From Favolaschia claudopus (Eukaryota > Basidiomycota > Agaricomycetes > Agaricales > Mycenaceae), in contig JAWWNJ010000195.1 in assembly GCA_037176885.1 (NCBI GenBank), forward strand, positions 124,001-188,000: a stretch of DNA of 64,000 nucleotides. The letters are read 5' to 3'. This document shows positions 21,484-33,511 of this stretch, in pieces; within the stretch, counting starts at the first letter, position 1, and every line of letters starts with the position of its first letter. The position numbers were made by a program, and so were the translations under genes. A model generated the notes under the pieces. That model saw nothing but the letters and a program-made list of their open reading frames with translations. It had not been told where the DNA came from and ran no database searches.

Positions 21484-22724
21484 TGGCTAAAAAATCGAAA
21501 GCTAAAGTGAGTATCCTGTGCACACCTTCCCTATTCTGGTTACGGACTGCACAGACTGAAATTGGTGACGACGGCAAGCCATTACACGCGCAGAGCACGA
21601 TGCTCTGCCACGACTGTAAAACGAAGGTCAAAGTTGGTTTCGGTGGATCTGCTAATATGGCGCAACATAAAACTACCGGCGCATGCGACAAGATCATCCA
21701 GGAACCGCGGAAAAAGAAACCCGTTCCAAGTCGATTGGGATCGTTCGACGTGTGGCAATCGTGTCAACTTTAATATGACGAATGCCTCCATCTCTAAAGA
21801 CGCAGATTCGCCGTGCTCGAACGTTCCGGTGCAGTTCTCACTCTGTGACGATCATTCACCATTGGTTTGGACTTGCAATCTCGAGGCACATTGGCGCGAT
21901 CGTCACAAGCGAACATCCGGCCCTTATACCTACAGAAATGCGCAGCCCAACGGTGCATTTATTGCTTACGCGATTTCAGAGCAGGAACGAACATGGCTGC
22001 GCACAAAATGGGACAACCGGTTCAACAAGGCGAAAACCAGCAGGCCGAAAACTAAGCGACCTCCGCTTCTAATCTCTGAGGCTCATAGGTCCTCGGCAGC
22101 GCTTCGGTCAGTGCTTTCGTTTATTATTTCGACCTTTGTATAATTGTTTGATAGCGACATTGCTGGTTCTGAGGCGCAGGCCGCGCTCGCAACTACTTCA
22201 AATTCCACTGCCGATCATTCCGCTTCTTTTACGACGACTTCGATCTCTGCACCTATTTCTTCTGTCACTGTTCCTTCTCTCAATTCCCTTCCTCCCCTCC
22301 AGGACGACGAGGATGATTTTGGATTTGAGATGCCCCTGGATCCGGCACCGGGGCCAGTCCCAGAATCATATCCATCCGACTGCGATGACGAGCTAGAATA
22401 TACTTACTGGGGATGACAGGGAGTTAGCAAGGCTCCCCGTGGACAATGACGACGAAGAAACTCTTCCATCCACAATACCTCCTGGACCCAATATCGAATT
22501 TGTCGCAGATGTCGAAGCTGCCGTAAACTCGGTTCCCGCACAGGAAGGTTGGGAGCGTACTTTGATTCCTGGCCAGTCGACGCGGATCGGGCGGAAGCGT
22601 CGGGTTTATGCAACGCAAGGCCCTTGTGAGTGCGGAGAAATTCTCACCGAGGCAGAGCGTTCCCGATTTGGATTCAGCTGTGCGCTGCACAAAGGCGGGC
22701 TGCGAAACAGAATGGGTGAGAACT
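21484..22724 (+). pseudogene. zinc-finger protein pseudogene of an agaric-expanded family
   Basis: A short first exon (MAKKSKAK, ending at about 21507) is followed by a GTGAGT..CACAG intron. The next exon has a C2HC-like finger, CHDCKTKVKVGFGGSANMAQ followed by H..C. A second block has a finger-like C..WTCNLEAHWRDRH segment and the SEQERTWLRTKWDNR motif. After another intron (GTCAGT..GATAG) come acidic linkers and a terminal CECGEIL..VRCTKAGCETEW cysteine cluster, resembling the start of a PHD-like module. The reading frame breaks near 21775, at a GGGG run near 22410, and near 22660, and the C-terminus is missing. DNA binding is inferred from the fingers only. Confidence 0.6.
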
Positions 22725-23097
22725 TACCTCGTGCTACTCTATACACTTCTATACATCGCTACAGTCGTCACTGTCCTAACCCATACCTCTGATGTATTAT
22801 TTAGACAAGGGCACAGGTGAAGCCAGCCATGATGCCCCTGAGCCGAGCCGAGCCTCATGCCTCTGATGAGTCTAACTCAAAAGATCAATCAAATTTTGTT
22901 CCAAACACTATTGATGGATGGCTGTGATGGCCAATCATCTGACCTTGTGTTAAGCTAGGCCCAAATACACAGTCAGAAATGTACAAATTGTGTTCTTGTT
23001 GCTTGGTTGAGCATCTCCTTATGTTAGAGGGTCTTTGGCTATCAGCATGGGGCTCCCGGAGCAAAAGAATTCCCCGGGACAAAAAAAAAGTGTATTA
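22725..23097. other. no gene recognised
   Basis: Decayed sequence downstream of the zinc-finger pseudogene. A short A-run (23081-23089) lies just before the MITE. Confidence 0.4.
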
Positions 23098-23546
23098 GAG
23101 AGTTTGCGGTGAGCCGCCAGAAGCCACCTGGTGGCTCCAACGGCATGCGGATTGGAGCGGCTACTTCATGTGGCGGCTCGTTCAGCGGCTCGTCGCGCGC
23201 GGTCCTTAGCACAATTTCGAGGTTGGGTACCTTGTATATTTGACTATACCTTCAGCCAATGAGAGTTCGTTGTCCGAACGTGCATAATTGTTTTGAATTG
23301 AAGCAATTTCCAGCGTCAACCGAAGTCTTCGGCTCAAATGTGCGATAGCGTCAGATTTTCGGGTCCAATTTTCTTCGTTTGTGTATGGCTCAAGATATAG
23401 ATGACTAAGTACTAAGAATAGACTCGCAAAACCAAATTTGAACCAGTCTTACCAGCCGCCAAACGAGCCGCCAGACAGCATAGCCGCTCCAATCCGCATG
23501 CCATTAGAGCCGCCAGGTGGCTTCTGGCGGCTCACAGCAAACTCTC
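23098..23546. mobile_element. 449-bp TA-flanked MITE with long GCCGCC-rich inverted ends
   Basis: Flanked by TA (23096-23097, 23547-23548). Inverted ends start GAGAGTTTGCGGTGAGCCGC and extend about 65 bp with few mismatches, followed by further GCCGCC-type subterminal repeats. The first 18 bases resemble those of the 209-bp MITEs (GAGGGTTTGCGAAGAGCC), so both may respond to one transposase. Confidence 0.85.
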
Positions 23547-23548
23547 TA

Positions 23549-23690
23549 TTATATGTGTATTAAAATTTAACAATAATATATCATGATAAAACTTAATATA
23601 ATACGATAATAGCAGATACAGATACGATACGAGCCTCAGAACCATAAATAATATTGGTATAATACGATACGCAAAATTTCGTATTAATAT
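23549..23690. repeat. AT-rich low-complexity tract
   Basis: Runs of AATATATCATG, ATAATACGATA and GATACGATAC-type units. It lies just beyond the 3' end of the minus-strand LINE and may be its terminal repeat. Confidence 0.5.
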
Positions 23691-26475
23691 CATATGTGGA
23701 CAGCACTAGTTTCGTGGCAAGTGTCGATTCGAAGCTCAATCGCTGGCTCGAATTCTCCTGCATGTCGTACCCGACAATCTAGGAAGATTGTCAATGGTGT
23801 CTGTGCATTTTCGGAGTCTAATTTTTCGTCTTGCTGGCACCAGATTCGAAGCTTCCTCTGTAGCAAATATTCGGAATCCAGAATCAATTTTGCGCAAGGA
23901 GTAGTCGGGGTCGTATGTAAATTCCTTATCAGCACTCATGGGCTGATTATTTTGTTCCAGTTCAATTTCTGAAAGTCCAAGTTCTGACACAGATCCCTGC
24001 TCGAAATCAACGGGTTCCATTTCGGACTCACACTATTCACAATAGCTTTTGCGGCGTCAATACAAGCCCCCGAGTCTGCACAACCGAGTTTGACGCGATC
24101 CCGCCGGCAAGGGGGACATCCGCAATTTTTCCGACCAAACCCAGAAGGGTTAATTTGATGCGGTTTTCGAGGAAATGTAGTTTTCCTGTCGGCGATGGGT
24201 AATAAATCTCTCAGAGTTCTAACATTGTGATTCATGCGAAGGCAGGCAGCAGCTTTTTTATGGCATGCGCTATTATAAAGGACTGTATTCACCGCTGGAT
24301 GCTTCCAAATTGGCATCTCTGTCTGTACCTCTGGTGCAATCGACAAAGCGGTGAATTTTAAATCGTATTTTTCGCTGTCCGAATCATTCTCTTCAATTGT
24401 TCTGGTAGTTTAGTCTTCGAGGATATTGGGAGGTGTATGTTCTGGATGAAGACATTCAAAACTTGGCCGGGACGAAAGTTCAGGTAGCTTTTCTCCGAGT
24501 AGTTCCTGATCAAAAAATCCACAAAGTAACACCATCGTGCTCGGTCTCGTCCTGAATGGAGGTAGACTTGTAGGTTTATGAAGTCTATGGCCTCATTTCT
24601 CGACTGTATATCCAAGATTTGTTTTCCACCGTCGAGGATGGGTCTAATCATAGTTTCATAGCCGACTCTCGCTCTTTCACCGTCCCATAAAAATTCGTGT
24701 TCAAGGTGGATCAACATGGATTCGATTTCTTTAGGCATTCCTTGGACCCGTGTCAGGTATTGAGTCCTGCCGCCAATTATCATGTTGATAATAGCCTGTT
24801 TGCGATGCAGCCATTGGATGGCTAATGGCTAAACAAGTGTCCAAATTCCGGCGTATTGTCAAAAGATACCCCCAGTCTGAGTATCCGAATTTTATTCCAG
24901 GCAGCTCTTCTTGACTTCTACATAAAAGTTTAGCTCATCAAAGTTTCCTAATGCGGAAATCGATAGCCATTCAATGGCTCCAATGGCTCTTCGCAAACCC
25001 TCTAATGTGACGTTTCCCTTCCAGCCCAGGGTTCATCATACTCCAACGGCGGAGATCGCATTTGATTTTCTCAACAACTGTTGGCCACGGAGTGAGGTAG
25101 GTCACTTCGTTCCCTATCCATGCTCCTAGCATGCGACAGGTGTCTCCGTCAGGTACAATCCGAATTTCGGTACCGATACTTCCAAGCTTTGAATCTTTAT
25201 TAATTCTCCGATCGCGCAAAACTTCTGCTCGATATACAGGCCTCCCAAACGGCAAGATTACAGTCTTATGTTCATTGAACCTCGCCGTTGACGCAGCACA
25301 CCAAATGTCTAGGATATGCCATAGCTCATCGAGGGAATCTGAAGAGGATAAGTAAATTGTCGTATCATCCGCAAAGAGAGATATAACCAAGTTCTCATTC
25401 AGTTCGGGAATAAGGATGCCTTTTAATTCAGAGTCACGAATGAGGCACGCTAGCGGCTCAATAGCAAGATTGAAGAGGAGACATGACAAGGGGTCACCTT
25501 GTCGGACACCGCGGATCACGAAATATGGGTCACTGAACATCCCGTTCACCATTACAACGGTCTCAGCATTCGTGTACAGACTTCGAATTAAGTTACAAAA
25601 ACGAGGGGGGAAAACGAAAATGTTGCAACACACGCAGTAGGTAAGAATGATTTATTCTGTCGTATGCTTTTTCTTGATCAAGCGCAATTATTACTCCGTC
25701 CTCTTCCGCTGCTTCAGCATAGTCAAGCAGGAATTTGGAAAGCTTGACTTGGTCCTCAATCTTCCGACCTTTCATGAACCCAGCTTGGTCCGGATGCACC
25801 AGTGACGGGGCGACCTCCATCAGTCTGAGCGAGTGAGCTTTGGTCATTAGTTTGTAATCAGTATTCAACAGCGTTATAGGACGATAATTGGAAATCAAAG
25901 CTTTATCACCTTTCTTGTAGAAGGGGCATAGCCAGCCCGCATTGAACTTAGTGCCGTCAGTAATTCCGTGCCGCTCGATATGCATGTATAGTTTCACCAA
26001 AAATCCAACAATATTGAAAGCATCTCTGTCACAGTCCTTCGATTGAGTGTAGAGGAGATCTATATGCCTGAAGAATTCGTATGGAATACCATCGAGGCCC
26101 GGAGCCTTGCCATTCTTTGAAAGTTTGAGAGCTTTTCTAATTTCTTCTTCCGAGAGCACTTTATCAAGTTTCCGATATTCTTCGAAGGATAAATGTGCAT
26201 CACAATGTTCAAGAACGAGTTCTGTAGCCATTACTCTGCTGTATTCATCGGGAATATTTTGACTTTGAATTGTGTCGTGATAATTTCCAGCCATTTTGGC
26301 CATCTGTGCGGGTCGAGTTTCGAAGCGCGATGATCCATTCGTCTGTTCGGCTGAATCAACTCTGAACTCATCAATTGATTCTTTCAAAGCGTAACCCTTG
26401 GCGAATTTTGTCGACAGCTTAGTCTTCAAAGTTTCTCCTTCAACATCGTAGCGGGCCTCGCAGAAGCCACATCTA
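23690..26475 (-). pseudogene. LINE ORF2 (reverse transcriptase) pseudogene
   Basis: On the minus strand, the N-terminal part starts at the edge of a MITE (GHLIRCGFCEARYDVEGE). Non-LTR reverse-transcriptase motifs follow in order: GKAPGLDGIPYEFF, ISNYRPITLLNTDYK, IIALDQEKAYDRINHSYL (motif A), GVRQGDPLSCLLFN (motif B) and LFADDTTIYLS (catalytic FADD). A frameshift lies at about 25600-25630. At 24794-25002 a 209-bp MITE interrupts the frame. Downstream are the thumb-like region, a stop near 24358, and a C-terminal Cys cluster (CGCPPCRRDRVKLGC) with PKWNP, typical of fungal LINE tails. The endonuclease domain is not visible. Clearly inactive. Confidence 0.85.
24794..25002. mobile_element. 209-bp MITE, copy A, inside the LINE ORF2
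   Basis: TA duplications (24792-24793, 25003-25004) flank inverted ends (GCCTGTTTGCGATGCAGCC left; GAGGGTTTGCGAAGAGCC on the opposite strand right). The same 209-bp length occurs at 39830-40038 and 62308-62516. Excising element plus TA restores the LINE frame through KRHI..NMIIGG. Confidence 0.92.
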
Positions 26476-26492
26476 ATGAGATGTCCTAAGGG

Positions 26493-26938
26493 AGGACCTC
26501 TGTTTATCCTTATGAAGGCTAGATCCCCAACCGACCAAAACCCGCAATTTTTGTCCGAACCATTTCAAGGGCAAATTGGGCGGTTTTTGTCCTTTTTTGT
26601 CCGAACCGGACGTAGCCGACGCTGCCGTAAGTGCCAAAATGGGTAATCTTTGACGCGTAGCCATAAAAAACCTTCAAATCTTTCTCTCCGACCTCGTCTT
26701 TGCGCGCTTTGGGGGAAATCGAGCTGATTTTGCGCCGAATTCCAAAACTTTTGGCTTTTTGACTGAGCGCTTGCCGACTCGGCAACCACCAACTGGCAGA
26801 TTTTGTCCGAACCGGATCTAGGTAGACTGCCCCCGCCTCACCAAATTTTGTCCGAATGGCATCTAGGCTTCGCGGGTTCTCCCCACCAAAATTTGTCCGA
26901 ACCGGGATCTGGCATTTCGGGGGATAAGAAGAGGTCCT
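26493..26938. mobile_element. 446-bp MITE with 8-bp duplication and TTTGTCCGAACC array
   Basis: Exact 8-bp duplication CCTAAGGG (26485-26492, 26939-26946). Ends are inverted: AGGACCTCTGTTTATCC left and AGGACCTCTTCTTATCC right on the opposite strand. The interior holds at least five copies of TTTGTCCGAAC(C), all in the same orientation and unevenly spaced, plus a partial one. It has no coding capacity. Superfamily uncertain: the duplication length fits hAT or KDZ, but the ends are not CAGNG. Confidence 0.88.
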
Positions 26939-26946
26939 CCTAAGGG

Positions 26947-27497
26947 CTCTCAAAGGTCATCAGGACAAACCCCATCGTTAGCGGTATTCTTAGGAGGACC
27001 TTCCATATATGGTAATGCAAGTTCAGTGGCCGCAACTGTAGGTCTGAGTCACCAAATTCGTTTATTTTACGCATCATACCCTCAACTGGAGTGAATTTCG
27101 AACAATTATATAGCATAGTTGATGATTCGAGGCAAGTTTCTAGCTTGGCGAGCAGTCAGAGGATTCAAGCCGTGAATTCAATGTGAAGGCATCTCAAGAC
27201 TGTGTGTCTTATTTTGGTTGTTTAGAAAACTGACTTAGTTTCATAATTGGTACTCGAAGCTTCGCACATTATTAAGTACTTAAATCCTTTCGAAGCCATT
27301 AGCCATCGGAACTGTTGCAGTGCGTGTGAAGTAGTAGTCAGTACAAATGCTCGTGTGAATTTGGCTATAGGTTCACGTTTTACACAATTATTTTGGTGTC
27401 TCTACCGCTGTTCCCAAAATGGATACAAAAGCCAAGGCCGGGCTGTCGGAAAAATCGAAAAAGGCCTTGCACAACCTAACGGCCTTATATGGCCTTA
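26947..27497. other. non-coding; decayed end of the CAGTTGCGGCG MITE family
   Basis: About 27000-27046 (CCATATATGGTAATGC..GGCCGCAACTG followed by TA) resembles the right end of the 7971-8350 MITE. Nothing else recognised. Confidence 0.5.
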
Positions 27498-27530
27498 CTA
27501 GCATGAGTCCGTGCTCCGCACGGAGAACGG
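27498..27530 (-). mobile_element. Helitron-type 3' terminus
   Basis: On the minus strand, a 7-bp stem hairpin (TCCGTGC GGA GCACGGA) is followed by CTCATGCTAG and then T. A hairpin a few bases before a CTAG end abutting T is the Helitron 3' signature. The element would extend toward higher coordinates; its 5' end was not found. Confidence 0.55.
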
Positions 27531-28529
27531 GGAGATTGTCCATGCCACAGTGCTACATGTAGAAATTTGAAAGGTAAAACTTCAGCAGTGGATTGACTTT
27601 AGGAATACGGTGCCACGGAAATTCCCTTGTCCGACACAGTACTGACGCCCAAACTACCTGAATTTTCAAAGCAGGGAACAATCAGTCGAAAACTGCTACC
27701 ACCCCGTGGGACGCTCGTCACCACCCTATTCGGTTGGTTCCTCGTGTCCCGTGGCTTGTTGCCCGTCCCACAGTAAGATATTACAAGTAAGTAACTGTTG
27801 ACTAAAAACATTTATACCGACCTTGTACGCTTCAAATCCTGCGCTTGTTGAATTCAAATTGTTGTCGAGCTTCCCTCATTCACGGAAAAATTGTCAAGTT
27901 GATCATCTTCCCGTTGGATCCTGTCTCAATTCAGGTTGACCTGTGCCCGTCCCTAAATGGAATTTCCCTCAGATTTCTTGATTATGAAAATGCTCAGAAT
28001 GCAGCGAAAGCACACCCGTGAACCACCGACCATAAAACTTTGATAAAATCAACTTGACAGAGAAAGCAAAAGAAAGCCATAATTGATTGTTGACTCAAGA
28101 AACCTTCAGTCGCAGGTGGGACCCTCGTCACCGCCGCCCGTCCCGTGGCCTTTTTCTCGCTCTCGGTGAGCTATAGCAATTTACGCATGCGAAAACATAG
28201 CGTGGCGTTTGATTGGTCACTGTCCAGAGGTCCTGAACAGTTGTACTACTTCCCATTGCATTGTTCCACTTCTGGAGCTCTGACCTCGTCAGCGAGTGGG
28301 GAAGTTAGATGTTGGATCGAAGGCCTGCCCGTAAGCAGGCATAGAATGAGCGATTCTGATTCGGAGACCTGATTTGTCAATGAACAAAGCTTTGAGTCCG
28401 TTCTGTGTGGTGGTATAAAAAAGTGCTGTATCAGGTTGAAGTTGCATTTACTTCTGTTGAAAGTTAGCACACGGAATATTTGTGAAGCCATCTTTCAGCT
28501 GAAGCCAGAAAATAGGCTCATTAATCATG
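27531..28529. other. no gene recognised
   Basis: Two CGTGGGACSCTCGTCACC-like segments (about 27708 and 28115) suggest decayed repeats. No protein motif. Confidence 0.35.
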
Positions 28530-28603
28530 TCCGTGGCCTCCACAGTCGAGACTGTGTACCTGCACATTGATAGAATGGAGAAGAATGTGCACCCTCCCAG
28601 TCA
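28530..28603 (-). repeat. inverted copy of the 21183-21262 repeat
   Basis: Carries GACTGGGAGGGTGCACATTC and CAGTCTCGACTGTGGAGG on the minus strand, then changes directly into Gypsy sequence at about 28604. Confidence 0.75.
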
Positions 28604-29166
28604 TTGGTCCGGAACGCTGCCTTCCACTCGTCGCCTTCAATTGTTAAAGCCCCACCGGACATCGAGCTTCGTGAAGTACCGAGCTCCCCTGAGGGTTGAT
28701 AAGGTCGTTGATCAAGGGGAGCGGGTAGCGATTCTTCACGGTCATGGCGTTTAGAGCTATGTACGAACCGAAGTCCGCCATCCATCTTCTTGACGAAGAA
28801 GACGGGTGAGGCCATAGGTGATTTTGACGGTCGAATCCGGCCAGTGCCAAGTCCCTTCTCAATGAAGGCATCAAGCTCCTTCTGTTCAAGAGGCGAGATT
28901 GGGTAGACCTTGCAGTTCGTGGGTTTAGAGTCCGGCACGAGCTGAATGGCATGGTCCCAGGATCGACGTTCAGGCAGCGAGTCAAAGGACTCCTTGTTGA
29001 AAACATCGTCAAACTCTCAGGCCCATTCGGGAACGTTCGAGCGCGCCGGGGCTGAGTTTTTGCCGTATGCCTCAGCCAGGCGCTGGGAGACAGTGCTTCC
29101 AGCACGGATATCCTCAGAAGGCAGGAACTGGGTGTAGAACACCCGGTCTCCCGGCTCAAGGGGGTC
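28604..29166 (-). pseudogene. Gypsy reverse-transcriptase fragment
   Basis: About 563 bp nearly identical to 56814-57397 of the Gypsy element, covering the segment between protease and the RT fingers (SKPTNCKVYPISPLEQKEL, MASPVFFVKK). Internal deletions of 12 bp and smaller ones break the frame. It has no LTRs of its own, so it is a scrap rather than an insertion by retrotransposition. Confidence 0.85.
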
Positions 29167-30235
29167 CTGTCAAATAAAGCCATGTCCTGTCTCTTGAATT
29201 CCAAATAACCATCGAGAGATGATAGACAGGAAATTGTTTTGTGTATAAAAAATTGGAATAACTACACTACACCACCGACGGAATGTGATGTTGAGTTTGC
29301 GTGTGATGTGTGACATCTCCCTAGCGTGTGGACTGAAGCGCCAACTGGATGCAAATCAGGCCACTTGGGTAAATTTTGCATGTCCGGCGGCCATTGTTCT
29401 CACATCAAGCCCGCGGTCTTCTCCGGCCACTTCCGGCTCGGTTAAGTTATAAGGTTGACACGTCACAAACACCGCACCACACCTCTCCCTCTCCCACCAC
29501 CACCATCCTCCTTGCCACCGTCTCCTCCACCACTCAATTTCTCGCTCTCTTCTGAGTTAACCCAATCCGCCATGTAACTTCTCCATCCTCCTTCGGCCTG
29601 AGCTTGGTCTGATTTTTCTGATAGATCCCCTGCCACCCTGCGCTCTCAAGCTCCTGCTCTCTCGCATACACCCTTGGTGCGTCTGCTTATCATTGCGGCC
29701 CTCCCCATAACTGACATACCAACAGCTCTTACTTTCCTGCTTTCAATTGTTATAAGTGGCAACAGGAATAAGGTGTGTGTATGGTGTTTTCTTTAAATAT
29801 GCCACCGTTAATCTCAGCCAAAGTTTGTACAGTGCAGCCGCTTCACTGTCAAGCTCTTCGGGAGGGCAGAACATTATGGTGAGCAGGTGAGCTTTGTTGG
29901 GTGTGATTGGAGGTCACTATGCATAATGGATTCTTCTCTGTAATTCTTCTCGTACGATGTATATACATTTCCGCCACAATTTATTTCTCCCTTCCTGGAG
30001 CTCTGTATCCAAATGTGATCATGATAACACAGTCAAGTATATTAAATGTGAGATGTCAGTGTGATATGAATGGAAGAAATGCTATCAGCTTGCTGCTTTT
30101 CAATATGTCTACGGGACGCTACAATAGCGCTAAAAAAGCGTGGTGCATGTTTTTTGCGTCGTGGCCAGCTTAAGGCTGATGTGATTTTGACGTGTGACCT
30201 CTCATTTTCCGGGTGACATCATGTCACACGCCATA
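29167..30235. other. no gene recognised
   Basis: Includes a CT-rich stretch at 29480-29560. Short open frames only. Confidence 0.4.
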
Positions 30236-30647
30236 CTATCCTAACCCGTGATGTGTCCTCGACCCGTGAAGTGAACTCTTTGCTGATCCTCGCCCCGTTC
30301 GCCCTCCCCGGTGCTCAGAAAAAATCAACGACAATTCTTCTTACCTATAAAGCATATATATCAATTTTGAGAGGCATCCGTTGCCTGTAGTGTCCTAAAC
30401 AAATGAAAAGGATGTTTTTGTGACATTTTGTGACTCTGCCAAACGCCTGCCAAAACCGAGTTCACTTCCTGTCCCCACCTCGGAAGGTTCATCCTCCCCG
30501 CCGCACTCACTCATAAATCCCCAAAATATTCAACAATATGCACTACATGTGACTATACATACCCTTCAATGCCGAACAAAAAATACGTAGAATTCGGAAC
30601 AATATGAGCCTCGATCAATTGCGAGGACACATCACGGGTTAGGATAG
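30236..30647. mobile_element. 412-bp TA-flanked MITE (CTATCCTAACCCG ends)
   Basis: A perfect 26-bp inverted repeat beginning CTATCCTAACCCGTGATG sits at both ends, flanked by TA (30234-30235, 30648-30649). The GACACGC-like flank is also partly palindromic. No coding region. Confidence 0.87.
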
Positions 30648-30676
30648 TATTTGCGTGTCAACTTCGCGGTGGTGTA

Positions 30677-31202
30677 CTCGGTATGACCAAAAGTAACCGG
30701 AATCACAAATTACCTATATATGACAAGCTAGCACACAGAACCGCTGGGAGGATTGGTACTGTAGTCATGGTAGAAGTATATGCTGTTGCATATGAAGTAG
30801 CTTGGGTCCACTGTGCTCTTTGTTGTGCGTCTATTTGAATTGCAATTATATATGTTATGATGGTTGAACATTATGCCCAGTTTTTAACGTCTCACAAAAG
30901 GTGGAGACTAGGATGCTAAATTCTGGCATTTCATGTACATTATCATAAGACCTAAATCCCATTTCTCAAGTACTCATTGACCCCATATCTGTTCAATTGC
31001 TGTTTTAAAAACGCAGATATTGCCAAATTGAGAAATTTCTGAATTTCGAATATTTCTCTGGCTGCCCGATGTTCCAATCGGGTTTATGTCATGCAAGTCG
31101 GAGAAAACATGCTATAGGTAAGAGCTGGACCCATCAAAGCTGGTTGACCATTGAAATTCCTATATAAATTCTACAATTCCGGTTACTTTTGGTCATGCCG
31201 AG
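30677..31202. mobile_element. 526-bp TA-flanked MITE, CTCGG family, divergent copy
   Basis: Ends CTCGGTATGACCAAAAGTAA and TTACTTTTGGTCATGCCGAG are inverted, with TA at 30675-30676 and 31203-31204. It shares ends with copies at 19925 and 36670, but its interior is different. Confidence 0.85.
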
Positions 31203-31204
31203 TA

Positions 31205-32589
31205 CAAGGTCGTAAGCGGAGCGTGGCTTACGATCGGGATTATAGAGTCTCCCAAGCCACGTGGCGCTTCTAATCCACTCCAACGGATTATCACAATCCA
31301 CCTCACCGGCCCGATACCAGTACCTCTGCGCACATATTTGCCCTGCACTCACAACAAAAACAATGGTTTGAACAAACATTTATATTACCTCTATGAAATC
31401 GAAACAATATATTATTTACCATACCGTACCGTCCCTTTCGACAAATTCAGTCGCTCGATGACCACACCACTCTGCGAGACAACAGGTGAGCAGAAGGTTC
31501 TAAGATGACACTCGAGCAGCTTACCACATTTACATGTTGAGATGCTACACCTATCGCGAGTAAGAGACGGCAACACTACATGTCTCAGTCACTCACCAGA
31601 TGCAGCTCCATCAAAAAATGTGTCGATATGCGGAAACGCAAGATGAAGGAAACACCGCTCGACTTCACTTACCTCACGTACAAAGAGGCCCTTTTCTACA
31701 GCCAGCTTCTCTGTTGGGCTCAACACCGCACATACAATCCGCCATTGTCTTCGTTGCATCTCGACATGATCGCCCCGAACACGCTGGCTGAGTATCTTGA
31801 TATCGAGACAAAGTTGGCTACGATGGGGCGGACAGTAGCCGAGTCGCCGACGAGGGGGGGTCTTGTGGGCGAAGATGACTTGAGTTGGCGAGGAGGGACA
31901 TCGTGGTGGGAAGAGAGAAGGGTGGTGGTTGTGTTTGGCGCTCCGCAGCACCTTTGTGGGGCGTTGTCATCGTGCCGTAATGCTTGAGGGTCTGACTGAT
32001 CGGGCCCGGTTGAGCTTGGAGTATTTTTGCGCGACCGGGACCTCCAGACGAGGAACACGAATGGCTCGGAAAATCAGGGGAGGTAAGTGTGATCTCAGGA
32101 TGTAGTAGGTTTGGAGTTTCATATTGTGCTAGTTCTTAACTAGACAAGTTACAAAGGATTTGAACAACTTGGAGCGGCTTATACAGCCGTTTTGGAAAAA
32201 GCACAAATGAACGAGCACCACTCGATCAAAACCCGTATACTGTAGCATCTATATTACAATCGAGGGTTGACTCTGGACAAACGTCAATCAAGTGGGTTTC
32301 CGGGAACACCCGAAAGCCCCACCAACGTCATCTGTCCGCAGCCAAACAACAAACCACAACTCGCTGCTGTCTCTCGCGTCTTCCAACCTCTGCTCCACAA
32401 GGCTCCACTCGCCCCACTCGCAATGTAGCTGTACCACCGTAGCCTCACCTCCAATAAACGTGTTTCTTTAACTCTTTTGTGTGATCTCAAAGCCTTTCAT
32501 CTGCGTCTCTTAGCAGCAATGTACATGTCAATCCTCCCCTCGCTCCATTGTAGGCTCAATGTTTCTAGGAACTTATTAACCCCGCGCGC
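31205..32589. other. no gene supported
   Basis: An open frame of 135 codons at 31580-31987 shows no motif and has a comparably long frame on the other strand, so it is not annotated as a gene. Nothing else seen. Confidence 0.35.
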
Positions 32590-33234
32590 AAAGGCATCAA
32601 CAACGACGACAGATTCAACGCGACTTACGTGAAATCAATGAAGGCAGCCCCCGCCGCAGACGTGTCCCTGCTCAGCATGATGAAAATATGCCGACTGTCC
32701 GCAACTCTCGAGTATCACAAGTAAGTCAGTTTTGTTGTTCAGTTCAAGAGGCTCGAAAAGTCCTCGCTCTCCAGGCCATCCACAACGGTCTCCCTACCCC
32801 ACCTGCAACACAACAGAGTGCTTCCGCTGCTGATGGTGAGTTATCTCTTTATAGTCGGTGTCTCAAGCCGTTAATTTTCGCACAAGCTCGGCCTGAAGGA
32901 ACAGGCAATCGTACACGCCAATACAATCAAAATGCGAGTCCCGCACGGCCGCCAAGTACGTGTAAATAATGTTTAGATTACTTCCTCCGCTGATTGCATA
33001 CCGTTATGAAGATGATCGTCGGACTACCTGCGATGAGTTGTTTTTTAGCGGCGCGCAAAATTACCTGGATCCGCCATCTCGCCATGATCTCTGTTACATG
33101 AACGACCGCTGTCCCACATGCGGAGCACTCCATTGGGTCGCTGAGCAAGTCCTACACCCCCCGAAAAAATTCCCGTTCGCCGTACGGGATGTGCTGTAAT
33201 CATGGCAAGGTCGCGTTGCAGCGACTCGAAGAGC

Positions 33235-33386
33235 TGTGAGAATACGTACTTTGTTTCGGCGTGCTAGAGTATTGATGTACACTCGCGTATCAATATACTC
33301 GTCGCTTCTTGTCCGCTGCGTCCATCTGTGTCTGAGTCGAGCCAGCATCCTGGTCTCACCCCTTCCCTCTCCTCCTACTTTTCACA
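33235..33386 (+). repeat. 5' LTR of the GAG-only element
   Basis: 152 bp, TG..CA ends, identical to 34529-34680. Confidence 0.92.
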
Positions 33387-33511
33387 GGTTATGGGCCCCG
33401 AGTGCTCTCTGCTCCTCCCAGCTTTCTTGTTCTCTCTCGCGCCTTTCTCGCGCCTTCCTTTTTCGCCACGTCACTGCGGAAACTTTCTTCCCACGCTCCC
33501 GATTCCCCACC

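Noticed and set aside
26975..26997. Second AGGACC element beginning at about 26983
   Set aside because: CTTAGGAGGACCTT resembles the TIR start, but no matching right end or 8-bp duplication was found.
31580..31987. 135-codon plus-strand frame and an antisense frame of similar length
   Set aside because: No motif, no splice support, and equal openness on both strands suggests composition rather than coding.
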